Positions 12,866 through 25,204 of a DNA stretch of 64,000 nucleotides are shown in pieces (the first letter of the stretch is position 1; every line of letters starts with the position of its first letter). Below the pieces are notes generated by a model. That model ran no database searches. It saw only the letters and a program-made list of their open reading frames with translations, and was not told the DNA's origin. The DNA comes from Eublepharis macularius. Lineage: Eukaryota; Chordata; Lepidosauria; Squamata; Eublepharidae. The position numbers and the translations under genes are program-made. The stretch spans positions 17,627,868 through 17,691,867 of the forward strand of contig NC_072791.1 in the NCBI RefSeq assembly GCF_028583425.1, given 5' to 3'.

Positions 12866-13085
12866 GAAGGGGCTGTGGCTTAGGGCAAGAGCGTCTGTTT
12901 GGCATGCAGAAGGTCCCAAGTTCAATCCCCAGCATCTCCCCTTTAACATAAGGGTCCAAGTAGCAGGTAATATGAAAGACCTCTCTACCTGAGACCCTGG
13001 AGGGTCATGGCCAGTCTTAGTAGACAATACTGACTTTTATGTACCGATGGTCTGATTCATTATAAAGCAGTTTCGTGTGTGTATT
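12866..13085 (+). repeat. tRNA-derived SINE, nearly full length
   Basis: A-box-like GGGGCTGTGGCTTAGGGCAA and B box GTTCAATCCCCAGC, followed by a body with AAGACCTCTCTACCTGAGAC, GACAATACTGACTTT and GTCTGATTCATTATAAAGCA. This pattern matches the common squamate tRNA-derived SINE type. Inside intron 1 of the CLBA1-like gene. Decayed relatives: 23.35-23.52 kb (plus), 15.72-15.91 and 43.73-43.89 kb (minus). Confidence 0.8.
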
Positions 13086-14946
13086 AATGAAAATATTCTT
13101 GTTTCTGGGATAGAAGTCTGCCTACGCTGGCTCTTCCATTTTTGGTAGGTTTACTCTTACAAAAAAAGGAACTGCAACTAATGCTTAAGAGTCGTATTTA
13201 TTTATTAACATTTTATACCCTGCTCTCTCCATCGCTCCCAAGGGGCCCAATGTGGTCATAAATTCAGCCTAACAAAGCCGATGACACTCCCTGTCCTTTC
13301 CCACATACACACTGGAGGAGCAGGTCTTGTTTTCAGTGGGTGATATCACCTTGGTGCAACCAGACCATGAATAATTTGTAGTGGAATCTTTGGGATTATC
13401 TGATACAATGAGGAGCAGACTGCACAGATTATTATGTACGGTCTAGAATAGACAAGACTAGTTTTCATATCCGGTGCCTGGAAAACAAAACTCTAACCTA
13501 CCAGTCATCTTGAACGGCTGACACACAATTCATGCTTTTGAGTCACCTCAGTCTCAAAGAGAAAAGGAGGCTGACTTGCAGTCCAAATGCTTTTGCTTGC
13601 AGAAAGCTCTAGCCATGTAAGGCTAGAGAAGAATTTCTACTGGGCAAGATGAAGCAACACGTTCACAGAAGTTATTTATGTGCAAATCTAGCAATCACTG
13701 ACAGCTCTCTGCTTTCTTCAAAACTGATATTGCGTCCGAGGAACGGGAAATCTTTTCCAGCCTAGATGTTAACATGCCGCTTTGTGACCTTTTTATCTGC
13801 AAGAATAACACTTCCTATTTCAATGTAACACCGACTGTTACATTTAGCAGAAGCACTCTGGAGGTGCGTACTCGAGAAAACTGAAGTAGGGCACCCTCAC
13901 TAGATGTGGCATAGATCTGTACAAAAATAAAAGATGGTGTGAACGTACACTTCCACTGCCAGTCACGAGCTCTGACTGTTCCCAGTGTCATTAGTTGTCT
14001 ATGGACTTGCTAATAAGAGGAAATTCGGTTTCATGCCAGGGTCCACCTCCCTCCAGTTCCTTTTCTTAAAAAAGTAGATTCTTCCCAATAGGTCTTTTTT
14101 AAAATCACATTTCACACTCACATATCATCTGGTTATACTCATCGTCTCTGTATAGCAAGGGAAAAGATGCATTCTTAACTATTTGTAAACGGGGAGATGA
14201 AAAGCGCAGCTCTAATTAGAGTTACACCTTTCTGAATCAAGTGCTGAGTTTACAAGCACATAACTCTGTTTAGGATTGCTACCTTTTTTAAAATATGGGG
14301 GGGGGGCAAAATGTTCTTTTAAATATCAGCTTTTTCCTAAACTTCAAAGAAACCAGTGTTTCACTGATTAAAAAAACGGCAGGGTGGAGTTGGAGGAAGT
14401 AGATTATTTCCTCAACTTTGAGAAAGAAATGGAAACCATCAGAAGTTTTCTATTGTTTTTTAAAAAGTGTGTTGAGAGGTTTTGTTCCTTCTTGATCATG
14501 GGTTTTTAATTACTGGATGAGACAAAAGGCAAAAATAGAAGCACAATAGTTACAGAAAGGAATTCACAGGGCAGAAGTCCTCAATTCAAATTTCTCCATA
14601 GCTCTGAACTCACTACAACTGTATTTTTTTTGGTCTGTAACATTTACTTTATTGGAGATTTATGAAGATATAAACTATATATCTTTATCACCGTTTGTAA
14701 TAAATTATAAAACTGTTCATGTACCATCTCTCAATCCAAGGCAAACTTTTAAAAAATCTGCACTTTTAAAATGGTAAATCAAGTTTAATTAAGGAAACAT
14801 TCTCATATTTTTATCCTGTTATTTTAATTATGGATGGAACGCTTTTAAAGCTATGGTCCTATACAATTACTTGGCAAGAGATCCCAGTGGGAAAAAATGG
14901 GATTTGCCTCCCAGTAACCATACACAGAATCAAGTCAGCTGCAAAC

Positions 14947-15154
14947 TTAGAGCCAAGCTACAAGTGATGCCTTACACAGGTTGGACACTTGTCAGCTTAC
15001 CTCAAATTTTGATGGAAAATGCAGGCGTCCTGGTTTTACAGCTTGGCTCTCCATTACAGCTGCAAGACCAGGATGCCTACATTTCCCATCATAACTTGAG
15101 GGAAGCTGACAAGTGTCCAACCTGCGTCAGGCATCACTTGTAGCTTGGCTCTTA
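14947..15154. mobile_element. PIF/Harbinger-type MITE with TTA target duplication
   Basis: Element 14950-15151 starts GAGCCAAGCTACAAGTGATG and ends in its inverted copy CATCACTTGTAGCTTGGCTC. The inverted repeats extend about 75 bp each side, around ACACAGGTTGGACACTTGTC. The flanks are TTA on both sides (14947-14949, 15152-15154), the 3-bp signature of PIF/Harbinger. Sister copies are at 29.86 and 50.53 kb. Confidence 0.75.
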
Positions 15155-15639
15155 GACAAATCAGTGTTCTCCCCTCAGGCTCTCATCGGTAACAGAGCAT
15201 GCAGAGCTAGTTCACAAAATTCTGTGCAAATGTTGCCAGGATAGCACAAGGATGGAAATTTCCACAGTCATCCTTACAACAACCCTGTAAGACAAGTCAG
15301 AATTATCACCCTCACATAGCAGATAGAGGCACTGAGAGAGCGTGCCTTGCCTCAGGCCACTTGGTAAGTTCCTAACAGAGCTATGATTTGAAGCAATCAG
15401 CATCTGAGCCTTTGGCTACACCAGTGACTGGAACCTTTAAAGAAAGTGCTAAAACAAGGACTATATTGAGTAACAAACAGCAAGCATTTGGAATTACTTA
15501 CATAACAAGTAACAGCCCAAGCTGCGCAAAGAGGCCACGGGTTTAAGTGTCACTTTTGCAACAAATTCAGTAAGACGGCGTTAAGCAATCAGTTTTCTCT
15601 CAATCTCAAAACCAGTTCAGGGAAGTGATCAGAATCGCC

Positions 15640-15910
15640 ACACTAGGATCTGGAAGACCCAGGTTCAAATCCCGACCTTGCCATGAAGCTCACTAGCTGT
15701 CCATAGGCCAGTCACACATTCAAGTGCACATCAGCTGCTTTACACCAAATCAGACCACCGAATCTCTCCAGGTCAGCACTGTTTAGTCTGACTGGCAGCA
15801 GCACCCTCCCCCTGGATTGCATAGAAGTTTTTCACATCGCCCCACCATCTGATCCTTTTTAACGGGAGATGCCGAGCAAATGCTCTACCACTGTGTTACA
15901 GCACGGAGGT
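15640..15910 (-). repeat. Degraded SINE fragments
   Basis: The stretch 15650-15690 has a B-box-like CCCAGGTTCAAATCCCGACC; 15725-15905 reads in reverse as the body and head of the tRNA-derived SINE seen at 12.87 kb (ATGCCGAGCAAATGCTCTAC). Both are diverged and truncated. Confidence 0.5.
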
Positions 15911-16138
15911 ACCCTGCTTCACAGGGCTGTTGCAAAGATAAACTGGTGGGAGAAAAAACTATGTATTCCACCCTGATCTCCTAGGAGCAAGGGTGGGGAG
16001 GTTAAATAAATTACACAAATGGAGGAGAATGCTTTCCACCTCCAACACAGGGGATGCTACTGGACAACTCAAAAGGAATGTTGTACAGAAAATGCATGTG
16101 AAGTTTTTCTGAGTACTGATAGTACATTATTACTATTA

Positions 16139-16700
16139 TTATGCAATGTTATCACAATCTACCAGATGTTTGGGCTGGAATTTTTGGTTCCTCACCAACT
16201 CAAGTTTTATACAAGAATCTAGGAGCCTGTGCCCTAGTATGTGACAGGTTCCAAGCAGCGCAGCAGTTTGCAATTGTCCAGTTGTTATCCTGTCTATACA
16301 TATATCAGCTAAATGTTCAGTTAGTCCCTTTGGAATCACCCCCAGCGCTCCTATCACTACTGGAATAACCAATGTATGTTTCACCCAGAAACGCTGAACT
16401 TCATATCTCAGATCTTGATATTGTGTTATCTTTCCAATCTTTTTCCTTAATTTGTCTGTCACCTGGGATTGCCACATCAATTAGTTTCACCTTCTTACTC
16501 CCAACCACAATCATAGCAGAAGTATTATGTTCCAGTTTCTGATTGGATTTTTGAAATCCCACAACTTTCTCATATCTAGCTTTCTCAGGCTTATGTTTCC
16601 ATCAATATTTCAGCGGATGGTCGCTTGCACTTCTTGCCTAAATCTCAGATCTTGATATTGTGTTATCTTTGCAGCCTTTTCCCCTCAATCCAACTGTCAC
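16139..16700 (-). mobile_element. Non-LTR retrotransposon fragment, 3' part of ORF
   Basis: A minus-strand frame of 113 codons (16480-16139) holds IGKITQYQDLRYEVQRFWVK and VIPVVIGALGVIPKGLTEHL, a stretch I associate with the C-terminal part of R2/R4-like vertebrate non-LTR elements. The region up to 16.7 kb holds a partly repeated piece of the same DNA (the ATCTCAGATCTTGATATTGT word occurs at about 16.40 and 16.64 kb). A decayed copy with no function expected. Confidence 0.55.
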
Positions 16701-16789
16701 TTAATAAAAAATAACAACAATATTAATAATAATAACCATTAATAATAATTACAGCAACAATAACACTGACGACCACAAAACCGCACCTT

Positions 16790-17460
16790 CCGAGGAAGTA
16801 CGTGCCCAGCTCTTAAATCCCGGTTTGCCACCTGCCCAGTGGTTGTTGACACACAACCTACCTGTCGCCTGCCTCCGCCTCAGCATCACAGAGGAGGACT
16901 GACGAAGACGTTCCTGAGCGGGCGGAGGACCAGCGCCGAGGGGAGGCCGCGGGCAGGAGCCCGTGGGGATGGAGGCTGAGGAGAAAAAGCCACGGCCTTA
17001 CCCGCCCCGCGCCTCACCGCGCACCTCCGTCCTCACCCGACAGCGGCTCTGACCAGAAAGGAGCCGACGGGCCGACCGAACGGCAGGTGCCGGCCGCGGA
17101 GCACAGCCGAAATCGGATTGGACGGTTCCTGCCCGGTGAGGCGGGCTCAAACTGGCTCGCGTTGCTTATTGGAGGACACAGCTGGAGGGGGAGCGGTTGC
17201 TAAAGGTGTTGCGAGGAGAAGGCGGAGCGGATGCAAAGTCAAGGGGCGTGGCTTGCTCGGTGTTTTTTTTTTTTTGCCTCCGCCCCTCCCTACGGTCGCC
17301 TTGCGGCTTCCAATGTGAGATGCGTTTAGGCGGGGGCGTGGCTTTGGGATTGTCTGCGTAAGAAGCCTCGCGCGGTGCGCATCATCGAGAGGGGTAGAGA
17401 ACGTGGGGGCGTGTTCTGAAAATCCCGTGGGCGGGGCTTGGGGTTGATTGTGAGCTCCAT
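16790..17460 (-). promoter_or_regulatory. CpG-rich promoter and first exon of the CLBA1-like gene
   Basis: CpG density and GC content rise sharply here against AT-rich flanks. On the minus strand two CCAAT boxes are visible (opposite ATTGG near 17117 and 17167) and a good splice donor, CAG|gtaggtt, ends an untranslated exon at 16862. This exon would join the acceptor at 11742. Start of transcription is probably about 17.0-17.1 kb. A divergent plus-strand transcript is possible but no plus-strand exon was found nearby. Confidence 0.7.
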
Positions 17461-17611
17461 GGCAACGCTTCTCTGAGGCCTTGTTTAGGCCAAGCTGTGT
17501 ATAAAATCATCATCATGAAATAATTAATACAAGAAACTGGCCCTGAGCTTTGGAGTATTTTGTGACTGATTCTGGCTGTGCCTGGAGAGGGCCACTGGTG
17601 GACCTTTCAGG

Positions 17612-17822
17612 GTTGCCAACCTCCAGGTGGTAGCTGGCGATCTCCCAGAATTACAACTGATCTCCAGGCCATAGAGATCAGTTCACCTGGAGAAAATGGC
17701 TGCTTTGGAGGACGGACTGTATGGTATCACACCCCACTGAGGTCCCTCTTCTCCTAAACATCGTCCTCTTGAACTTCCATTATCAAAATTCCAAGAATTT
17801 CACAACCTGGAGATGGCAATCA
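17612..17822 (+). repeat. GTTGCCAACCTCCAGGTGG interspersed family (copy 1)
   Basis: About 200 bp, GGGTTGCCAACCTCCAGGTG then CAGTTCACCTGGAGAAAATG and ending with an AGGAATTTC-type tail. It is the most numerous repeat here: plus copies at 21.24, 21.52, 54.0 and 55.49 kb, reverse copies at 23.54, 30.43, 33.32 and 60.08 kb. No coding capacity. Class not decided (SINE-like length, no clear Pol III boxes). Confidence 0.75.
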
Positions 17823-20184
17823 TAAACCCCAACTACCTCACAAGGCTACTGAGAGGATAAAATGGAGTTCCTTGACGTTCCTTGATAATAAATGGATAAC
17901 TAAGAATGACTTTTGACAAGCTTTTGCTTCATTTCTTCCATATCAAAGTTACTCTTAAAGCAAAGGAGGGGGGGTAATGAAATTTTTCAGAGCTGCCATG
18001 AGAATTCAGGGGGGCTAATGAGAAAACATGGGACCTCATGAACAAATGAAACTCCTGAATCGTACCGGTGGCCTATGAAAATCAGTATGGTTTACTTAGA
18101 TTTTGAAACTGACCACACTGTAAACACCCTTTGGGCAGAGGCAGCCAACAAGGAAAAAAGTTTTGTGGCACCTTGAAGACTACTGGATTTCTAATGACTT
18201 ATGAGATGGTCTATGTTAATGAGCGGAGGTATTACTGAGCTGAAGTCTATTTAATCAGAAGTGCATCATCTCTGTGTCACTCATTTTACTTTCTCTGCCT
18301 TTCCTCACAAACCAGCCGTAGTAGGAGGTATTCTCCATCTTACATGGTGCATTCAAAAAACTACTGTGTGGACCTTTTGGGAAGTTTCCAGCAGACTGGT
18401 AGGGACTGCTATTACTCCTCTTTCCTCCTCCATGAAAATCTTGATTTAAACAGCAGGCTAACAAGGTGAAAAAGTTACCCTCTGGAACTTTGCCTGGGAT
18501 TAGTGTCTTGTTTAAACTGTGTTGTAGCCTGTGCAAATACCTACACAATGCTGAGTTAGCCTGTCAGCGCAATATCTATAAGGACTATGGCTCTCTGGTG
18601 TGCAAACTAACTCTGTGTAAGTGGCTTTGCGCAGCAAGTAGTACAGGTTCAGCAAGGCCCTGACCCCATTCAAAGTTGCCAAAGCAAAGCTCTTGGCCTC
18701 TCTGCCATCATATTGAAATTGGATGAAGATAGTATCCTCTCTTGTTCATCTTACTTGTTTTGTTTTGTATTGCTTTTCTGTTTTGTCTAGGTAAATCAGT
18801 GCTGTACTCCAGGTGACTGGAACTGCACAAGATCAAAAATAATAGACATAAAACAAGTTGGTGTTGGACAAACCTTAAGGTGCTGTGTGCTGTTTTCCAG
18901 GAAATATGATCCAGTCTCCAAAGAATGTTTAAACACCCGCCAAAATAAAGGCTCAGAAATTGCTGTAGATATAGGAGCGTAGAGAAATGGAATCATTATT
19001 CATCACTAATTGTATTATGACAAAAATTTAACATTGCTATCTTTTTAAAAATGGTCTGGCTTCTATGCCTTTAAGCAGAAGTTTGGCATATCAGTTAAAC
19101 AGGGGAAGCCTAATTTGTCTTCTCTCTACCAAGAGAAGTTTAAATTTATTCACATTCGTCTGCTGACACAGCATTTAAAAGCTAACAACCCACTGTAGGG
19201 GCTTTTTTTGATGAAAGGATAGGTATATTCAATCAGGTGAGTTTGGTAATGGCTTGTATCTATGAAAAGTTATTTATTTTAATTTTCAGATGCTTGACAG
19301 AATCAACAAATGTGCTTTGTTAATTTAGTGTGTGTGTTGAACAGAGAGCAAAGTCTTAGAATTAAAAAAGAAAACTTTGGGGGGGGGTGTTATTGATCAT
19401 CACACTGAAGAATAGAACAGTGACAAAAATACCGAGGGGAAAATATAAGACAGTCAAGATAACATAGGTCTATCAGGAAAGCATCCTTAGGATTGCACTC
19501 ATGATGTTGCCAATATCTCCTTGCATGCTACGTATTTTCCTATTCAGTAAAACGGGGGGTAAAAATGACACCAGCAGTATTTACAAACACAGAACAACTT
19601 CTTTTTAAAAATCACAGATGGGAGAGAGATGATATCCATAGTGCAGTTGACTGCAATAGAAACACTTAAGAGCTGTAAATGATTGAAAACAAAGTCTTAT
19701 TAACTTCCCCCCACTTGGGAGGATTGATTGAACTACCTTTCTATTTTAAGTTAATTTTTTGACAATATATTGGTTGTTATTGCTTATGCTATTATTTGTG
19801 TCCCCCTTTCTGTTCAGCAGTTTGTGTGCATTGTTCATACATATCTTCTTGTTAAAAGGTTTGCTACAATGTTTTTATTCAAGTGGGTGGCTCTAAATTA
19901 TCCATTAAAAGCTTGTGTTTTCTTTTTTAAAATATTGTAAATTTCTGTGCTCAGAAAAATGTGATATCCTTGTACCAGAAGTACAGCATCAAGGGAAGAG
20001 GTGAGAACTGTGTGCAGTAACTGAGACAGAAATGCCCATTTATTTCCTATAAATTGTATGGAAAGGTGCTGAAATGGCTTCTGTCAGATCTAGTAGGGTT
20101 GCCCTCAAGTCTAGGAAGACTCTCTGCTTCTGTCTAGGAAAATAAGGAAGGTGGTAGTCTCAGGAGAGAATTTCTCACAATCAG
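17823..20184. other. Intergenic, no gene seen
   Basis: AT-rich DNA with short runs of A, T and G and no protein-like exon or recognised repeat. Open frames at 18.25-18.66 kb lack codon structure or splice borders that would support a gene. Confidence 0.5.
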
Positions 20185-20189
20185 GGCTT

Positions 20190-20290
20190 TTTTTCTGGGA
20201 AAAGAGGTGCTGGAATTCAGTGGGTTGCCCTCAGAAAAAATGGTCACATGGCTGGTGGCCCCACCCCCTGATCTCCAGACAGAGGGGAGT
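20190..20290 (+). mobile_element. Half of a hAT-type palindromic element
   Basis: It begins CAGGGCTTTTTTTCTGGG and runs to CCAGACAGAGGGGAGTT, the left arm of the palindromic family at 28.34 and 46.76 kb. The right arm is missing: it is cut off where an LTR-like fragment starts. Confidence 0.65.
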
Positions 20291-20292
20291 TC

Positions 20293-20658
20293 TCTGTGAG
20301 AGAAATATAAAGCCTAGAGAAAGAGGCTAACTGTGTGTGAAGCCTTACAAGAGATCTGTGTGAATGAGTTTGGATGAAGCAACTAGAAGAGCTAAGAACT
20401 ACTTTTATGTAACCAATACGCTTCTTAAAAAATAAACTTTTGTTTTGTTATATCCCAGAGTAGCAGTCATTGTTATTTCCCATTCCTATCCTCAGGGCCA
20501 CATAGAACCACGAAGGAGCCTGACGCATAAACACGTTTCCAAAGGGAAAACTTAAAATATATTGGAATTTAATATTCCTGGTGGCAGCTAACTACCCAGA
20601 GGGTGTGAAGGGAAAGATTAAAGCAAAATCCACCCTAAAGAAAGTGAATATCATAACA
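20293..20658 (+). mobile_element. LTR fragment (same family as the solo LTR at 47.6 kb)
   Basis: It matches the 3' half of the 754-bp solo LTR closely: GAGAAAGAGGCTAACTGTGT, the AATAAA poly(A) signal, ATATCCCAGAGTAGC, GGCCACATAGAACCACGAAG and the CATAACA end at 20658. The 5' part is missing. Noncoding regulatory remains of an endogenous retrovirus-like element. Confidence 0.7.
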
Positions 20659-20999
20659 GAAGGCCTCAGAGATTTTTTTAAAATGTCCCAACAACAATTC
20701 CCAGGATCCATTGAGGAGAGCCATTATGTGTTGAAGAGGTCTAAAACTGATAGTCTGTATGCACACAGATAAACATGTCCACAGACTACCTTGCTTCCTG
20801 TGATAGTTTCTGATAGTTTCCCCTAGAATATCTGTTCTTTTCCTGGGAACACGTCTCTCAATTGGCCCCTGGAAATTTCTAGTCAGATCACTCCGGGAGG
20901 ATTGTTGGTTGTTTAATGTTCTACTTCTGACATGCATGTATCTATCTTCCTCTTTGTTACGGGTATTTGCCTCTGCCAGGGATGTCTCCCTGTTTATAC

Positions 21000-21640
21000 A
21001 TTTTTATCTTGCCCTTCCTGCAAAGAACATTCTGTATGTACATAGTTTCTTCCCTGATTTGTCCTCACAACCATCTTGTGGTGCAGGTAAGACAGAGAGA
21101 AATCAGCTATTTCCAAGGACCCTTGATGGCACAGAGTAGGATTTGAACCCAGCTCTCCCAGGTCCTAGTCCAATGCTTTATACTGTTGGTGCTCACTTTC
21201 TCTGGACACTATTAGTGCTCCTGGCTGTGGCGCTATGGTAAGGGTTGTCAACCTTGGCGGGGGGTAGGAGATCTTCCAGAATTACAATCCAGGCTACTGA
21301 CATCAGTTCCCCCGGAGAAGATGGCTGCTTTAGAGGGTGGATTCTGTGGCACTATACCCCATTGAACTTCCTCCCCTCCCCAAATCTTGCCCTCCCCAGG
21401 CTCTATCCCTCCAAATCTCCAGGAATTTCCTAATACAGAGTTGGCAACCCTAGCACAGTGCAGGAGAGCTACTAAATCAGACCTATCCTAAATGTAACAT
21501 TTATCGTGAACTTTGGTAAGGTTGCCTGCCTCCAGGTGGTGGCTGGAAATCTCCCAGAAACTTCTCTCCAGGTGACAGAGATCAGTTCCCCTGGAGAAAA
21601 TGGCTGCTTTGAAGGGTGAACTCTATGGCATTATACCCCA
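21000..21640 (+). repeat. Cluster of SINE fragments
   Basis: A SINE tail of the CATCTTGTGGTGCAGG...TTTGAACCCAGCTCTCCCAG type at 21.0-21.2 kb is followed by two copies of the GTTGCCAAC family (21.24-21.45 and 21.52-21.64 kb). Confidence 0.6.
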
Positions 21641-22145
21641 CAGAGGCTCAGGGACATATAAACCCATGGCTGGGCCCCTAAACTTTCAGATATTTCGGGC
21701 CCCCTCTGGCACTTCAGTCTTTCATCCCACTACAGCTGACAGCCTGACCCTGGTACGGTAGGTACTGGACCACAGTACATAGCCCTATATCCATTTTGAG
21801 AGTCTCCTGAAGAATTCTGTTCACACTTTTAAAAATATTTTTTATTGTGCAAGTAGAACTCTTCAGGAAAGCACATTTTGGGGGTATAATTGTTCAATAC
21901 TGTACTATTTTGAACTGAATAACATTTTTATTAAAATATATAATTTATGGATAATTGTTTTAATATAAGAGGCAATTTGTTTGTTTCACTTCAATAAGGA
22001 AACAATTATCCTATTAATAGAGGTTATATAAGAGAATCAATTAATTGTAATTTATGTGGGAGTGTGCCTCAGGAAAAAAAATTGACAGGCCCCTAGTCCC
22101 TGCGGGGCCTCTAGGCTTCAGCCTAGTCAGCCTTATGATCATACG
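21640..22145 (+). mobile_element. ~500-bp AT-rich interspersed element (copy 1, uninterrupted)
   Basis: Starts near ACCCATGGCTGGGCCCCT and ends at GCGGGGCCTCTAGGCTTCAG. It matches, in reverse complement, the DNA at 34.98-35.72 kb over its full length, including TTTGAGAGTCTCCTGAAGAA and TAATTTATGGATAATTGTTT. No coding frame; class unknown. Confidence 0.65.
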
Positions 22146-23176
22146 GCCCTGCAGAGGCTCCTCCCCTCCCCAAAACCCACTCTCTCCAGGATCTACCTCC
22201 CAAATCTCCAGGAATGCCCACCTCAGACCTGACAACCCTGACAAATTGGAATGTGATTTTGTTTGATTTGTTAATCTGTGTTACTGCCACTGGACTGGAA
22301 GCAAAGGAGAATCTTCAGTCGCTTTGGTCTCCAGTGCTGGCAGGGGGAAAAAAGAGGCTTAGATGGAGGAAAGGCACATGGCTCCAGGCAATATGCCAGC
22401 ACACTGTGGTACTGTGCGCAGCGGCAGCAGTGGGAGGAACCAAAGGCTCTCTGCCCAGGTCAACAGAGGACAAATAGCCTCTTTCCCTTCTGTTTTAAAA
22501 TACGCTAGGCTCTCCCTAATTTCTGGTCCCTGTCCCTGGCAAAACACAATCTCCGTTGTGCCTTTTGGAAAGATTGGAGGAGGGTGTTAAAATGCTCTTA
22601 CAAATGTTTAACCTCCATGCTTCTGCAAAGGTTTGAGTTTCAGCAACTCCGCTGCGAATCAGAGATGAAGCATTCTAAAATTATTCATCAGGCATGCTGG
22701 CGGTCGCACCCTGCTTTGGAAGCCAGGGCAAAACTGAAAGTGCATACATTATACATCACGGGGAGAGAAGGGCCTTCAGCCAGGGGGGTGGGGAGGGGCT
22801 GAGGAAGAGAACCTTGGCCTGTAAACAAGGCTGTTACAAGTATATTTTCTTTTCTGAAAGATTGGCTGGTGGGCTATAGCTGAGGAAGGGGATGCCTAGT
22901 GGTATGTGGCAGAACAGAGTGATGGTAGTAAAAATGCAGAGAATAAATGCAGTGGGGTTTTTTTTAAGTGTAAACAAACAAGAATGTGAATCTTGGATGT
23001 GTTTATATATGCATGACAAAAAGGAAAAGCTCAGATGTTTGCACATTAGAAGAGACTACTGAGTCTGATTTATTAAAAACAGGCCCAGTCCCTGAGTAAT
23101 ATAATATCTCTGGTGAGTTTTCTTTTTGCATTGCAGTATGCCAGGTTCTGTGGCACACAGAGTTCTTCCCCCGGCT

Positions 23177-23290
23177 GCATTTACTTTGATCTATTTTTAG
23201 TTATTACCATGCATATTTACTTTAATCTATTTTTAGTTATTACCATGCATATTTACTTTAATCTGTTTTTAGTTATTACCATGTATATTT
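23177..23290. repeat. Tandem repeat, 36-bp unit, about three copies
   Basis: The unit (CATATTTACTTTAATCTATT plus TTTAGTTATTACCATG) repeats three times with few changes. The even spacing keeps one frame open by chance; no protein is implied. Confidence 0.85.
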
Positions 23291-23349
23291 ATTTTTATAC
23301 TTCTGAACACATAGGAGGTAAACTGCAGATTGGCAGCAGAGCTGCTGAT

Positions 23350-23730
23350 GTGGGGAAAAGGACTGTGGCTCAGCGTTAAGAGTATTTGTTTTGCATGTTC
23401 AATCCCAGATATCTCCAGGTAGGAAAAAAGAAAAGATCAGAGTTTAAATAATGTGGAAGACATCCTACCTGTGATCCCTCAAGAGCTTTTGCCAGGTGGA
23501 GTAAACAATACTGACCTTGATAGGCCAATTATAGGGTTGCTAACTCCAAGCTGGAAAACTCCTGGAGATTTGGTGCAGAGCCTGGGGAAGGCAGAGTTTG
23601 TAGAGGGAGCTCAACAGGGAAGAGATGCAGTAGAGTTCATGCTCTAAAGCTGCCAGTTTCTCAGGAGGTCAATAGTAATTCCAAGAGAACTCCAGGCCCT
23701 ATCTGGAGCTTGGCAACCCTAGACCTGTAG
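23350..23730. repeat. SINE fragment followed by reversed GTTGCCAAC element
   Basis: 23.35-23.52 kb carries GGACTGTGGCTCAGCGTTAA and a B-box remnant (TTCAATCCCAGATATCTCC). 23.535-23.725 kb is a reverse copy of the GTTGCCAAC family, ending in CTTGGCAACCCTAG. Confidence 0.6.
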
Positions 23731-24680
23731 TCTGACTCCGCATATGGTAGCTTTGTGCGTTCAACTTGGTGTGTTGTGCCTTTGACAACTACGTATTATG
23801 CAGAAATCAGCAGATGAAGCTTTATGGAATAAACCTGATCAACTGATCAAGTGGTTGTTAAAGGGATGATGCCCGGGATGGTGAATATGAGGGACCTGTA
23901 CGCACTCGCACATGGAAGCTATCATGTGCCACAAGGCCCCAAGTCTCCCAGGATTAAAGGTCCTGATCAGGAAGCTGTGAGATGTGAATTAGTTTGGTAC
24001 CTGGGACTCCCAGAAGAGATGTCATCACACCGTGCCAGGGGGTGGCACATTTCGTGCATGCAAGGAGGAGAAAATGATGAGTGCCCAGCCTTGATCATAT
24101 TAATCCTACCCTGTGTAATCCTCTTTGAGTCTCAGTGAGAAAGGTGAACTATAAGTAAAAAATAAAAATAAATTTAAAAGGAGAAGATGAAAGAGAATAG
24201 CAACATAAGTATTTATTTATTTACAAAATGTATATCCCACATTTCTGCCTTCATCAAGGCCACCAAGCGGCTAATAGATTAGAAACATACATAATAAAAG
24301 TATGTCTTAAAACCCATTAAAATTAAACAAAAACACGCACATCAATAAACACTTAAAATCAAAGCTAAAATACACATAAAAACTATATAACTACTTTTAA
24401 CTTTATGTAGTATAACTTGTTAACGTAAAAATTAGAACTATTTGTTACTTTTACTATACTTTGTAGCTGTGTAGCCTTGCACTAGAAGCTGAACCCCTAA
24501 AACAACACACTTAAGGCTCAAACTGCATGTTACATACTGGTCCAAAATGGGACAAGTAACTTCCCCCGAGTTGTTTCAGAAAACGGCATGGGGTAAGGGA
24601 GGCAGGAGCCCTTTCCCCCCTAGTGTTACCCATTCTTGGCAATTCCTAGAAAGGAATGGTGGTCACAGTGACAACACAGT

Positions 24681-24904
24681 GGCTGTTTTCACACACCCAA
24701 AACCTCTGGAAGATTGTGCAAAACTCATGGCACGAAGCGTCTTCCTAGCACGATTTCCTGGCATAATCCCATTTAATGGTGCAATTTCTGATGTCATCAT
24801 GCCATCAAAGGGGATCATGCTAAGAAATCGCGCTAGGAAGACGCTTCATGCCATGAGTTTCGCGCGATCTTCCAGAGGCTTGCGGGTGTGTGTGAAAACG
24901 GCCA
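24681..24904. mobile_element. Long imperfect palindrome, MITE-like (GGCTGTTTTCACACAC)
   Basis: Left arm GGCTGTTTTCACACACCC...CTCTGGAAGAT...AACTCATGGCACGAAGCGTC is mirrored on the right by GACGCTTCATGCCATGAGTT...ATCTTCCAGAGG...GTGTGTGTGAAAACGGCC. About 95 bp per arm, with a short spacer. No coding capacity. Its ends resemble those of the palindrome at 43.91 kb. Confidence 0.7.
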
Positions 24905-25204
24905 GGGTCCATCTTCATAAAATATGCTAAGGCACTGGGTTAAAACACAGAGAAAGCATTTTCCACAAGGAAGCAGATACCCCAATGGCAACTGTGTTTC
25001 TTACTACTTATGGGCCCCAGTACATGGTACCACCTTCCCCAAGGGTGCAGCAGAGCCTGGAGACCCAGACATTGGAACCACAGGGCTGCGGAGGAATTCA
25101 GTGCTCTGGAAATGTGGCTTGGTATCCCACACCAGTGAAAGGTAAAGCGTCCAGGCTTGGGAACAAACGGTTCTGCTAGTCTCACGCGTTCCTCCTCCTG
25201 ACAG

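Noticed and set aside
16784..17460. Divergent plus-strand first exon from the CLBA1 CpG island
   Set aside because: Possible in principle, but no plus-strand donor followed by a recognisable exon was found before 32.28 kb.
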